From the NCBI RefSeq assembly GCF_029784155.1, contig NC_073692.1, forward strand, positions 275,075,413 to 275,139,412: a DNA stretch of 64,000 nucleotides. Reading direction: 5' to 3'. Source of the stretch: Uranotaenia lowii (lineage: Eukaryota; Arthropoda; Insecta; Diptera; Culicidae). Below are positions 32,150 through 42,534 of this stretch, one piece after another. The notes below the pieces were generated by a model. The model did no database searches and was not told the origin of the DNA. It was given only the letters and a program-made list of their open reading frames with translations. How positions within the stretch are numbered: the first letter of the stretch is position 1; every line of letters begins with the position of its first letter. The translations under genes were made by a program, and so were the position numbers.

Positions 32150-33027
32150 TAGTTTCAAATTCACGAATTATTACTGATAGAAGAAAACTTTTTGTCGTTT
32201 GACAAGTTAAGGAGACATCGGGTACCATTCTTACACCAATATGCGTTTCAAGCGAAAGTGGAGACAACAGACTTGCCAACTGAGCTATATCACAAGCCCA
32301 AAAACATCCTTTATGTAATTCATAGCTAAAAGGTCAACTTTGCGATACTGTTTTTGCCTGCAAAAGCACAGTCCACGGCCTACTTGATCAATATTTTACG
32401 TGACTTTAGCATGGTCGTCCACATGTGGTGATTTGTTGAAATGTGCTTTTTAGGTTAAACGATGGATTTTCAAAGGCTTTTCCAAATTTCCAAGTTTTTT
32501 CTATTTTAGATTTCAACGTGACTATCCCACCCGGCAAGTCTCGTAATACATGTACGAATCGTGCTGGAAAAATCTACTTTCTACAACTTGTTTGAAGTGG
32601 ATAACATATTTACTTTTCACAATACAGTTTTTCACTGGTATTTCAAATCAGGTAAAATAAAGATAAGATAAATTCGCCATTGAATGAATTTGGATTTCCA
32701 TTTCATTTAGTTTTTATAGATTCACGTTTGGCAATGCTTCATATGAATTTTGCATTTCATCAGACTGGGCACAATAAATAATCCACCATATTTGTAAAGA
32801 TTTTGAGCAAACGAATTGAGATGCAACAATAATCCATCCTCTGGCCATGCTGTTTACGTTATTGTTAGTCAACATTTAGCGATTAGCGATTAGCGCTTTA
32901 AACTTGAAGCGATAACTTTTTCAGCTGATTTAGTGGTTTTAATTAGCGATCGCTAAATTTGAATGAGTTAGCGATTTAATTAGCGCCGCTAATTTTTCAA
33001 TTAGCGATGCCGAACACTGTTGATAGA

Positions 33028-33251
33028 AAATATGAATAAAAGGCATGAAGTCAAAAAAATATCACGTTTAAGGTTGAATTGACAGTGAAAGAATTATGAT
33101 CTGTGTATCATTACCACAACATTTTACAATGATTACCAAAAAAGGCACTCAGATTGATTATTTAATGTTAGCCTGATTTTCCCTGAATTTTGGAAAAAAA
33201 ATGTTGGCAATCCTGTATAGAGGACCAGCGCACAAGCAACTCAGTTGGTTT
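33028..33251. other. Spacer
   Basis: I see nothing identifiable. Confidence 0.4.
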
Positions 33252-33772
33252 GGGAACATCCATAAATGAAATAGCTTTATTTTGAGTGTTTATACCCCTC
33301 CCCCCCCCTCCCCCTCGTAGCATTTCGTCTCAAAGTCATAGCCCCCCCCCCCTCATTTTAAAAAATCGGTTTTTAATTTTAACTTTTATCATCAGAATTT
33401 TGCAAGAATAATACAAAAAATAACAAAAAAAGGGAAAGAAGCTATAAATGGAAAAAGCATAGCATATCAATCAGTCAAAAAAAAATCAAGCTACCTTTCA
33501 ACAAACAAGATAGCTAGTATTTAAGTATTCAATCAGTTGCGTTGGTCCAAATTATCTCCATTCTGGATTTCAATGAAATAGTTGGGCAGCTTTCCCCCAT
33601 CGTCTGTTCGTGTCCTCTTTTAAATAACTCAAAACAATTTTGGTTTTTTTTAGATATATTTTATTAAAGCTACGTAACTTTACTTGAACCCCTACCCCCC
33701 CTCTCGTTACAAATCGTCACACAAAGTCAAACCCCCCCTTCCCCTCAAATGCTACGTCGTTTATGGATGTTC
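33252..33772. mobile_element. MITE with GGGAACATCCATAAA ends
   Basis: The left end GGGAACATCCATAAATGA and the right end inward GGGAACATCCATAAACGA are inverted, each followed by C-rich blocks (33297-33360 and 33690-33750). This layout matches the element at 19810-20486. The target duplication is unclear (TTT on both sides). No coding. Confidence 0.65.
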
Positions 33773-33848
33773 CCTTTGGTTCCTTCCCAACAAGAAAAGA
33801 AAAAAAAAGGAAGATCGTTTCGTGCTGTTTGTTAGCCTACTGCGCTTT

Positions 33849-34790
33849 GTGCAGTGGCCCGAAAGAGCTAGAAGTGGAACTTTTTTCCTAGCGCCTCTGT
33901 CTTTCATGTAATCGCTTAAGTGGCTTGAGAATATTTGCTCTTTTAAATAGGCTACATAACATGAAAGTATTTTAAATGAGTCAAAGTCTACAATAAAAAA
34001 AAATGAAATTTCTAACTTTTTATTTCAATAGATGAAGCTTAACTTTATACTACAAGGTTGTAGAATACGTAAAAATATGAAGCTTTGTTGAAAACATCAA
34101 AACTCTACCTTTTTTCAGTGTTATAAAGCTTATAAAGGTTTTCTTCTAAAAGTTTTTTAAAAGTTAGTTTTTTAAACTTAACTATAGTTAGATGAGGATT
34201 AACATGAATAAGTAGTTCTAAACATTTGTTAAGGCATTCAGATCACACGTTTTGCACAAGATTTTAACATTCTACGACGTTTCCTAGCCAATTTATTGCA
34301 ACTTAAAGTTTTATTTTTACTTTACGCTACGAGCGCTTATTGCAAAAACGTGCAAGTGGATTTTTAAAACGAATAAACCACATTGAAGCTTGAACTGAGT
34401 GCAACAAATTGGTGTTGGCGATATTTGTCTCCACGCGCTCATATATGAACACAAGAAGCATACATTTGATGTGTTTTGCGTGTCTTGTGCAAATGTGTGA
34501 TTTGAATGCCCTAACAAATGTTTAGAAATACTTATTCATGTTAATCCTCATCTAACTATAGTTAAGTTTAAAAAACCAACTTTTAAATAACTTTCAAAAG
34601 AAAAGCTTCATAACTCTGCTCTGAAAAGGGATCGAGTTTTGATGTATTCAACAATGTTTCATATTTTTAAGTAATCTACAACTTTGTAGTATAAAGTTAA
34701 GCTCCATCTATTGAAATAAAAAAGTTAGATTTTTCAGTTTTTTTTTATAGTGGTCTTTGACTAACTTTTGATGCTTTTAAGTTATGTGAG
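33849..34790. mobile_element. Transib-like MITE, older copy with long inverted arms
   Basis: The left end TGCAGTGGCCCGAAAG and the following GTGGAACTTTTTTCCTAGCG match the left end of the 48720 element. About 270-bp inverted arms follow (33985-34255 against 34495-34770), sharing CTTAACTATAGTTAGATGAG, AATAGATG(A/G)AGCTTAA and ACAAATGTTTAGAA. The centre carries TGTCTCCACGCGC as at 49292. The right end is degraded or missing, so no target duplication can be seen. Confidence 0.62.
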
Positions 34791-35530
34791 AAGTGAGATA
34801 TTTTTTTTTTATTTTTGAGTTCATCTCCCAATCAATATGATGTCTTCAGAAAACTTGTAGACAATACAATTTATAAAAAACTTTTTAAAAGACTTTAAAG
34901 CTCTATCTTTTAAAACAACAGATTTATAGACATTTTTCTGAAAACTATCCTAAAAAAACCAAATTTTCGTTTAACTTTGTTCAAAGCGAGTCTTACTTTA
35001 TATAAGAGAGTTGTAACAATTGTAAAAATACACAACTTTATTGCAGGTGTCAAGTTTCTATCTTGACGTTAAATGGTACTTTTTGTGTAGTTACGTTTTA
35101 AAATCGCATATTTTAAATGTTCCATATCTCCAAAAGTTGCAAATTTATGAAAACAAAATTATATGCTTTTGAAAGGCACAAAGGCTTACTTCCCTGAAAC
35201 TGTTTTTCGGTAATCGAAACATGGATGGAGATCAAACACATAGTTCATGTAATACAAATCGGTTACGGTTTTTTTTAAAGAAAAGAATCAGATGCTGAAA
35301 ATTGCAGCTGAATAGAGAAAATCTGGAAAGCAAGTAAAACGATTATTTCTGTTTTTAATCGATTCAAAAATAAAGTTTATACGTATCTTTTTAAGAAGAC
35401 TTTGTTTTGTTAATATTTGTTTTAAAAATAGTTTTTTTGAGATTAAGTTATTTTGTTGTGTCTACATTATAGATAAAACATAACAGCAAACTAATTGTGA
35501 CTTTCAAATAGTTCAAACTGCAGTACGCAA
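34791..35530. other. AT-rich sequence, no gene
   Basis: A style similar to the interiors of the TIR elements nearby ('caaaagttg', 'ttatataagagagttgtaac') suggests old MITE material. I cannot define ends. Confidence 0.35.
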
Positions 35531-36620
35531 CCTATGATTAATGCAGGGGTGACTGAATATTTTAATTCCCGCTTTTCAGGTAAAACAAAAACGTTTAATA
35601 AGAGAAAACACGATTTTCATATGGCGCATAATGTTTACCACTTCCTTGTTCGAATAAAAGATCATAATTGGGGCATTTCACCTAACCATAACCCGGCAGA
35701 GCGTGCAGGTCAAAATGGCAATTGGCACCGGCAACGGCCCAGGAGACCCGAGAAAACTGCCCATGAACCCAGAGGAGGCTTAAGACAGTTCCGATTACCG
35801 CAGCTTTCCCAGACTCAATTAATTGCACGTCAATAAACCAGATGTAAAAGATGCTCACACGTCGATTGCTGCATTGCTACCTACCCCAGAACTCTCGGAA
35901 CGAACAACCACTTGGATTCCGCAAAAGATGGGTGGGTTGGGTCGTTGTTGTTGGACGGACATCATCTTCCCGATGGATGAGACCCTGGAATTGAGAGGCA
36001 GAGGGCGGCTGGAATTGCCCACTATTTGTGAGGCCTCTCCACACTTGCTGGCCTGGCGGGAGTCGACTTTTTCCCACTTGTTGTTGTTATTGTTGCTCGT
36101 TGGTCCGTTTTGCCGATCTTGACTTTGCGCCAACTTGAACTCGAAGGTCGGATTGGGCGGCGGCAAAGGAATTGTGTAACACGTTGTTGACTGGAGCAGC
36201 AAGGCGGCCAAAGAATGGCGACGATCGGGAAGAGAGTGTTGGGCTTTTTCTCGTAATGGCCGGGCATTTATATGATGTACTGCGCGTGGTTTTGCAACTT
36301 GATGCGATGTGAAATTACATTTTACACTTATTTGTTCCGAAAAAACACTACCCTCGGTAATAAATAAGGTCCGACCTTTTCACGCGTATAAATATTCATC
36401 GGAAGTGGGAAGAAAGATAGAGCCCCCCTCGTTCTCTCTTTCTCTCGCCATGTGCCATGTACCTATGTATGTATGGGCATTGGGGAAATTTAGAGGTAAG
36501 AGCACGGTCAATGGACGCTTTATGGAGAGCGGGAAACCGGAGCCGCAGCAAAATACATTCCGGGAAAACAGTCAATCAGTCAGTTAGTCACTCACTCAGT
36601 CAGCCAGCCCGTCAGTGTTG
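35531..36620. other. GC-richer, host-like island with TATA-like boxes; no confirmed gene
   Basis: The least repeat-like kilobase of the window. On the minus strand an ATATAAATGCC box (about 36268-36278) lies upstream of an open frame (36211 to 35855, 118 codons) that contains an NNNNN run and no recognised domain; GGTAGGTAG near its end (about 35879) could be a splice donor. On the plus strand CGCGTATAAATATTC lies at about 36382-36396, followed by a CAGTCAGTCACTCAGTCAGCC-like repeat at 36570-36610. It could be the 5' end of a host transcript on either strand or a regulatory region. I cannot show a complete gene. Confidence 0.3.
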
Positions 36621-37058
36621 GGAGAGGTAATTTTTTGTTTCGCAAATCGAATCTTCATATCTGAACGTACGAAACGTGGGGACCAAGAATCAGCAGGGGG
36701 GATCAGGATGGAAATTTGAGAAGGAAATTATTATAATGTATATTTTATGAGATTGTAATCAGCGATTTAAAGAGCGCATAAAGGTGTTGCCCGGTCAGAA
36801 GAGTTGGAGCTGAAGGTCCACTACCTACTGGAGACCTCACAGATATGGTTTAGTTCGGGTCCGCTGCATAAATGAAAGCTGGGAAATGGTTTGCCCGTTT
36901 TTTGTAACGAATGAACGAAGTCGATTCGAGGTGTAATAAAACATGATTTGTTATCTTGATGGGTGCACATGAGCTGCTTACTCGTTAAACCAAGATTAAC
37001 TTGTTTTTAGAACTTTATGCAAATTCTACGGATGAATTAAGCAATTACTCATATTTAA
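36621..37058. other. Spacer, no gene
   Basis: I see nothing identifiable. Confidence 0.4.
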
Positions 37059-39450
37059 TCTAATATATAAAGATGAGTTGGACTATATATGTTTGTTTGT
37101 TTGTATGCACCTTATAGAAATCCACACCGCTGAACCGATCAGCCTGAAATTTGGCACAGAGATGTAATTGAACCAGGGTAAGGTTTTAGTAATAGTTATG
37201 AGCCCCTCCCACCTAAGAAAAGGTACCCTCCCATACAACTTTCGGTTTTATTCACACAAACCAAAAGTCATGGCACACATTTTGCTAACAAATTTTCGTT
37301 TCCTTTGGCGGGGTTTTTTTTCACCATCTCCATGGGCCAGGCATTAGAAACGACCATTCAGAGTTCACGTGTACTGAACAGCAAATCAATGCTTGCTGAG
37401 CATTAAGGATTTGAAAGGGGAAACTTTGGCGGTTTTTTTTTGTTCTTCTACTGTTCAAAGCACGTGGATATATTTGGATGAAATAATGAGTCTACATTTC
37501 GCATTAAAAAATACAATAAACCTGTTAGAAATATATTAACTTGAATTGTAGTGGTTTTCAAAGTGCTCTCTACCGCCCTTTGACGGCTATTTGAGAGACT
37601 ACAAGAATGTACAGTGAACTGATCAGTGAACAATGAATTGTCTTCTTCAGCTGAATAACTATTAGGAATCAATGCTGAAAAACGAATGAACATTTTTTAA
37701 TAAATTCTAGCATCTAAGAATTAACATATTTTTGGAATCCCACACAAAGAAAGAAAAAATAATAAGATTCTGATCTATAAGTTGAATGCTTCGATTTCAA
37801 CGCGTTGATAACCGTCGGGGAATTTAAGGGGGAAAGAGGGTCTAACACTTTCAAAAAATCGATTTTTATTTTTATTGTAAAACATTTTAAGGATGTTGTG
37901 TCAAATTTTTAAGTCAATCGAAGCAAAACTGTAGAAATTATAGGCTTTTATCTCCTCTTATCTAATACTGTAAAAATTCTAGAGCGGAAACTTCAAACGC
38001 GTTTTTCTCGAAAGCACATTTTTAAAGTCAGTGGACATCGTCAACTACTTCACCGATTCTTTTCAAATTTGGAACATATTTTGTACATATAAAATACCAA
38101 ACCATAACGATTTTCTTTTTTGATTTTTTTACTTTGGGGAGATTTTACAGGTGAAAAATGGCGGATTTTTAAGTGAAAAATCGTAGTTTTTACTTCAAAC
38201 AGCCACAAAAATTTCATAAAAATATTTTTAAGTTAAATAAAAACGTTGGGGTCTAGAAAAACATCTATTAAAAATATTTTTTCTGATTTTTTGACTTCAG
38301 ATGATTCTGTGCTGAGATACAGTGTCCACCGCAAATCCTGTTTTTTAAAAGGCATCCTCGAAAGTGCTCCGTCACCGGCTCATTTTTCAATATTTTTCTA
38401 CGAAAAAAATACTAAATGTTCTTTTAACAATGCTTTGTATAATGCAAAAAATTTGAATACATTTGTTTGAACGATAGCTCTAAAAAAAACGTGAAAATGG
38501 TGTTTTTTTACCCGTTAGACCCTTCTCCCCCCTTAAACGGGGAATTAGAAAATAGATGAGATATAAAAATATGTTGATGAAAATAGATAAGATAATAAAT
38601 ATAACAAATCTGAAATTTTTAGAATTATACAATTCAATTAAATTGGTCACTTTTGAATCATTTTTGGTCATCAATGTGTTCAATTCTATCATCCAATTTT
38701 GAGAAAACTTATGGTAGAACCGTTTAGTACAGCGAATTCAAACACATGATATCTAAGAATTTTAACAGTGATCACCCTTCACCCAAATTAATGGGTTGTT
38801 TGAGCCCAAGAATTGAAACATTGATATTTAATTTAAATAAAACTTTTCTCTCATCACTATAATGGTAACTTCAGGTTTAGAGATGATTTGTTTTTGATAA
38901 CTTCAAAAAACTGTTTGTGGAACTTTCAGCATTTAAGGAAAAGTACTCATAAACTCAGATTCGGAAGTCTTTTTAGAAATTTCTAAGCACAGAAACTTGA
39001 ATATTCCATTGTACAGGGAAATCGCTCATTTTGAAAGAGGGATGAACTCCAAAAGAAATTTTTATTAGATGAGGGGAAGGAAAGATATAAGAAAAATTAT
39101 CATTTGAAGATAAAAAAATAAGGCCAAATCCATTCAAGCTTCCTTGAAAATGGTGGGGAAAAAATGTTTTTCGTGATAGGATGAATAAGCATTCAAGGGA
39201 AATTATTTTGAATGCATTTAAATTCAAACCTCACACCTATAAGTTTTTCTTAAATATGGAAACGATAAACACAGTGAATAATCTCAAAAAAAAAAAACTT
39301 TAAAAAGACTAACAAACTTTACATGGCTAAACATGCGCCAATTTTTTTAATTATGACGAATATAAAGCTTCCAAAATTTTGAAAAGTCAAACGACTCATT
39401 TTGATTTATATTTTATGCGATCCCGAGCAAGGCCGGGTAAAATCAGCTAG
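37059..39450 (+). mobile_element. Helitron, both ends present (non-autonomous)
   Basis: It begins TCTAATATATAAAGATGAGT after an A (37058). It ends with a hairpin at 39422-39436 (CCCG, A, GC, AAG, GC, CGGG) and CTAG at 39447-39450 followed by T (39451). TC start, hairpin, CTRR end and insertion between A and T are the defining Helitron features. The early region contains CACACCGCTGAACCGATCAG and TGAAATTTGGCAC, a block I associate with insect Helitrons. There is no Rep/helicase frame. A TTAA-flanked MITE (37828-38532) is inserted inside. Confidence 0.78.
37828..38532. mobile_element. TTAA-flanked piggyBac-type MITE, copy 1
   Basis: The ends GGGGGAAAGAGGGTCTAAC and, inward from the right, GGGGGGAGAAGGGTCTAAC are inverted. 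TTAA lies at 37824-37827 and 38533-38536. It is a direct-orientation match to 40318-41047 through its whole length, with scattered substitutions and small indels. TTAA targets are the hallmark of piggyBac-type transposition. No transposase. Confidence 0.82.
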
Positions 39451-39612
39451 TACCTAATAATAGCGCTCTCTTGATTGCGCTTGATGATAAGCCAACATAA
39501 ATCGTGTTGGTAGAAACACCAATAAGACGTGAAATTTGCAATTATTTCTTTAAACTTTACTTCACTATTCTGGATATGAATGCAGCCGATAAACTATGAT
39601 GGGCAAAGCATA

Positions 39613-40001
39613 GCACTGTTCAAGGTTACCGAAATCACAGAAAAATCTGTATTATCACAGAATTTTGAGCAAAATTTTGTCACAGAATCTGTGTCACAGA
39701 TCACAGAATTTTGAAACTTTCACAGAATTCACAGATTTTCTAAGTTTTGTACAGATTTCCGTAAATTCTAAATTTTAAAGTCACTTTCGACTTTTTATTT
39801 CTGACTCCATTTCATAAAAATATGGAAACAAGGTAATGTGAATTGACTTTTGTCCATTAAAACTGAAAGTTGTTTCCCATTTGTTAATGTTCGCATGGTT
39901 TTCCAGTGAACTTCATAAAAAAAGAATTTTAGGATCAAGTCGCAGAATTCGAGAATTTTTTTTGTCAAAAATACAGATTTTTTTCGGCAACCTTGGCACT
40001 G
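39613..40001. mobile_element. Small TA-flanked MITE with ATCACAGAATTTT repeats
   Basis: The ends are GCACTGTTCAAGGTTACCGA and, inward from the right, CAGTGCCAAGGTTGCCGA. TA lies at 39611-39612 and 40002-40003. The interior has at least five CACAGA(A/T) copies (39636-39730). No coding. Confidence 0.65.
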
Positions 40002-40003
40002 TA

Positions 40004-40313
40004 ATGTGTTTGAAAACTTCATTTAATCATTTTGGCTTTTTCAACAAACAGTAACATAACCTTAAAAAATCATGCCAGTGTTAGAGCACCTGTATTCGTA
40101 ATCTTTTATAGGGTGTAATTTAAACAAGAATTGAAGGAACGAAATAAAATCCAATCCAGTGAAAAAACTGGCACTGCGTCTTATTGGGTCCTTATTTCAT
40201 CAGTTTTTGACCTTCCTTATAACAGGTAATACAATGAGAAGAAACTGGTATAATGGACCACCGCACAGTGGGATAATTCCATACAAAGGCTGATCAAGCA
40301 AAACAAGTTCTTG
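40004..40313. other. Spacer
   Basis: I see nothing identifiable. Confidence 0.4.
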
Positions 40314-40317
40314 TTAA

Positions 40318-41047
40318 GGGGGGGGTAGGGTCTAACACTTTCAAAAAATCGATTTTTTTATTTTTTTATTTTCTTATTGTAAAACATTTCAAGAATGTTG
40401 TGTCAAATTTTCAAGTCAATTGAAGCAAAACTGTAGAAGTTATAGGCCTATATCTCCTCCTATCTAATACTGCAAGAAAGCAAGAGCAGAAACTTCAAAC
40501 GCGTTTTTCTCGAAAGCACATTTTTAAAGTCCGTGGACATCGCCATTTGAAAACTACTTATCCGATTCTTTTCAAATTTGGAACATATTTTCTACATATA
40601 AAATACCAGACCCCAACGTTTTTCTTTTTTGATTTTTTTACTTTGGGGAGATTTTACAGGTGAAAAATGGCAGATTTATAAGTGAAAAATCGTAGTTTTT
40701 ACTTCAAACAGCCACAAAAATTTCATAAAAATATTTTTAAGTTAAATAAAAACGCTGGGGTCCAGAAAAACATCTATTTAAAATATTTTGCCCTGATTTT
40801 TTAATTTCAGATGATTCTGTGCTGAGATACAGTGTCCACCGCAAATCCTGTTTTCTAAAAGGCATCCTCGAAAATGCTCCGTCACCGGCTCATTTTTCAA
40901 TATTTTTCTACGAAAAAATTACAAAATGTTCTTTTAACAATGCTTTGTATAATGCAAAAAATTTGAATACATTTGTTTGAACGATAGCTCTAGAAAAAAA
41001 TCGTGAAAATAGTGTATTTTTTATACCCATTAGACCCTACCCCCCCC
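40318..41047. mobile_element. TTAA-flanked piggyBac-type MITE, copy 2
   Basis: GGGGGGGGTAGGGTCTAAC at the left and, inward from the right, GGGGGGGTAGGGTCTAAT. TTAA is duplicated at 40314-40317 and 41048-41051. Same family and orientation as 37828-38532. The longer clean G tracts and better-matched ends make this the better-preserved copy. Confidence 0.85.
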
Positions 41048-41051
41048 TTAA

Positions 41052-41348
41052 TGTGAAATAAACCTGTATTTTACATAATTATGGGATGCTTAACACGAAT
41101 TTGGCGTACATTTTTAATTTGCGGCCTTCCATAAAACAAGAATTCAATTTTAAACATTCCAGTGCGTCTGTTATGTCTGTTTTTAATATTTTTTTAGAGT
41201 GAAATACTATGATCTTTGAATACTGAACTGGAGCTCTCCGTTGAGAAAAATATGACGATGTTAGGAGTTGATTTCTTGATTTTCACTTATTTTGCTATTT
41301 TGAGCCATTTTCTATAATTTGAAAATTAAAATAAAAATAACTTCATTT
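41052..41348. other. Spacer
   Basis: I see nothing identifiable. Confidence 0.4.
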
Positions 41349-42104
41349 ACATATTCGAGCAAACTCGACGACCTCACCGAAAGTTCCAAGGCAACAGGTC
41401 TCAAAGTCAATGTCGGAAAGACCAAGTCGATGGAGATCAACACAGGAAATCCCTCCAGTTTCATGGTAGCTGGGCAACAAGTTGAGAAAGTGGAGTGCTT
41501 CCAGTATCTGGGTAGCCAGATAACGCCTGATGGTGGAACCAGGAAAGACATCGAAACCCGGATCAGAAAGGCCCGATTTGCGTTTGCGAGTCTCCGAAAC
41601 ATCTGGCGGTCACGCCAGATCTCTCTACGAACGAAAATCCGAATCTTCAACTCAAACGTCAAATCCGTATTGCTATACGGGTGTGAAACTTGGTGTACAT
41701 ATGCGGTGACGACGCGAAAACTGCAAGTATTTGTAAACCGCTGCCTGCGGAATATCATCCGCGCTTGGTGGCCTGGCAACTGGATCTCGAATGAGGAACT
41801 ACATCTCCGGTGTCATCAAAGGGCGCTAGGAATCGAGATTCGGGAACGTAAGTGGAGATGGATTGGGCACACGCTGCGAAAAGATGAAAACGAGATTTGC
41901 AGGAAGGCGCTAGACTGGAATCCAGAAGGACAACGAAGAAGAGGCAGACCCAGAAACTCGTGGCGGCGAAGCCTAGCCGCTGAAATCCGAACTGTAGACG
42001 AGAATCTTGACTGGGACCAGGTGAAGACGCTGGCTCCGGATCGTCAACAGTGGAGATCTTTTACCACGGCCCTATGCACCGGAGGATCGGCGCGGGATCA
42101 TTAA
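41349..42104 (+). pseudogene. RTE-like reverse transcriptase, C-terminal fragment (copy 1)
   Basis: An open frame starting abruptly just after where the catalytic YADD motif should be: SKLDDLTESSKATGLKVNVG, KTKSM, FQYLGSQITPDGG, then ISLRTKIRIFNSNVKSVLLYG and CETWC, RWIGHTLRK and RGRPRNSWRR, ending in a natural stop after GGSARDH. These are typical RTE/BovB-group C-terminal signatures (GHVLRM and GRP.TWRR relatives). The catalytic part and endonuclease are absent, so it is a 5'-truncated dead copy, as is usual for this group. A second copy is at 47838. Confidence 0.82.
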
Positions 42105-42379
42105 CTAACTAACTTGCATATTCGTACAATTCGTACAAAACAATTTAAAAACTTTTTAGTGTGTAATACTTCGGGCTGTTGAAACTCATCATTTGGTTCG
42201 CATTCTTCAGCAAGCAAACGTTTACCGGGCAGTAGAAGATTCTGCTGCTCTGCCATTGAAACTCAAATATTATTAGTGTTTGTTCCCACAATTCGCAATT
42301 GTGAACAAAAAAATTGATGGTTACTGATGACAGCTGATGATTGTAAGCACGGCACAAATGTTTACATCATCACACTATA
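42105..42379. other. Spacer
   Basis: Sequence after the RTE stop, possibly including its short 3' UTR. Nothing else is recognisable. Confidence 0.4.
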
Positions 42380-42381
42380 AA

Positions 42382-42510
42382 GCGAAAGTACTCAAGTCAG
42401 CCACATCACAACACTACGAATAATACTGGATCAAATCAACGAATTCCAGGACTCTCTTCTGCTGGTGTTCGTTGATTTCGAAAAAGCACACGACCGACTG
42501 AACCATGAAA
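42382..42510 (+). pseudogene. RTE-like RT fragment (motif A region)
   Basis: It reads VSHITTLRIILDQINEFQ followed by LLLVFVDFEKAHDRLNHENI. This is the RTE-type RT segment containing catalytic Asp in V(D)FEKA, with AFD changed to AHD. It lies downstream of, not upstream of, the C-terminal fragment at 41349, so it is a separate piece or a rearranged one. It abuts a different non-LTR element. Confidence 0.65.
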
Positions 42511-42534
42511 ACATCTGTGCGGCTCGAAGGTGAC

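Larger units (their letters stand above)
30944..33019. mobile_element. hAT-like non-autonomous element, CAGTGTTCGGCA ends
   Basis: CAGTGTTCGGCA at 30944 and TGCCGAACACTG ending at 33019 are perfect 12-bp inverted ends. The flanking octamers TTGATAGG (30936-30943) and TTGATAGA (33020-33027) match at seven of eight bases. The subterminal regions (30960-31100 and 32875-33005) are packed with GCTAAT, TAGCG and CGCTAA in many copies, probably transposase-binding repeats. A second element (31106-32149) is nested inside. No transposase frame. Confidence 0.85.
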
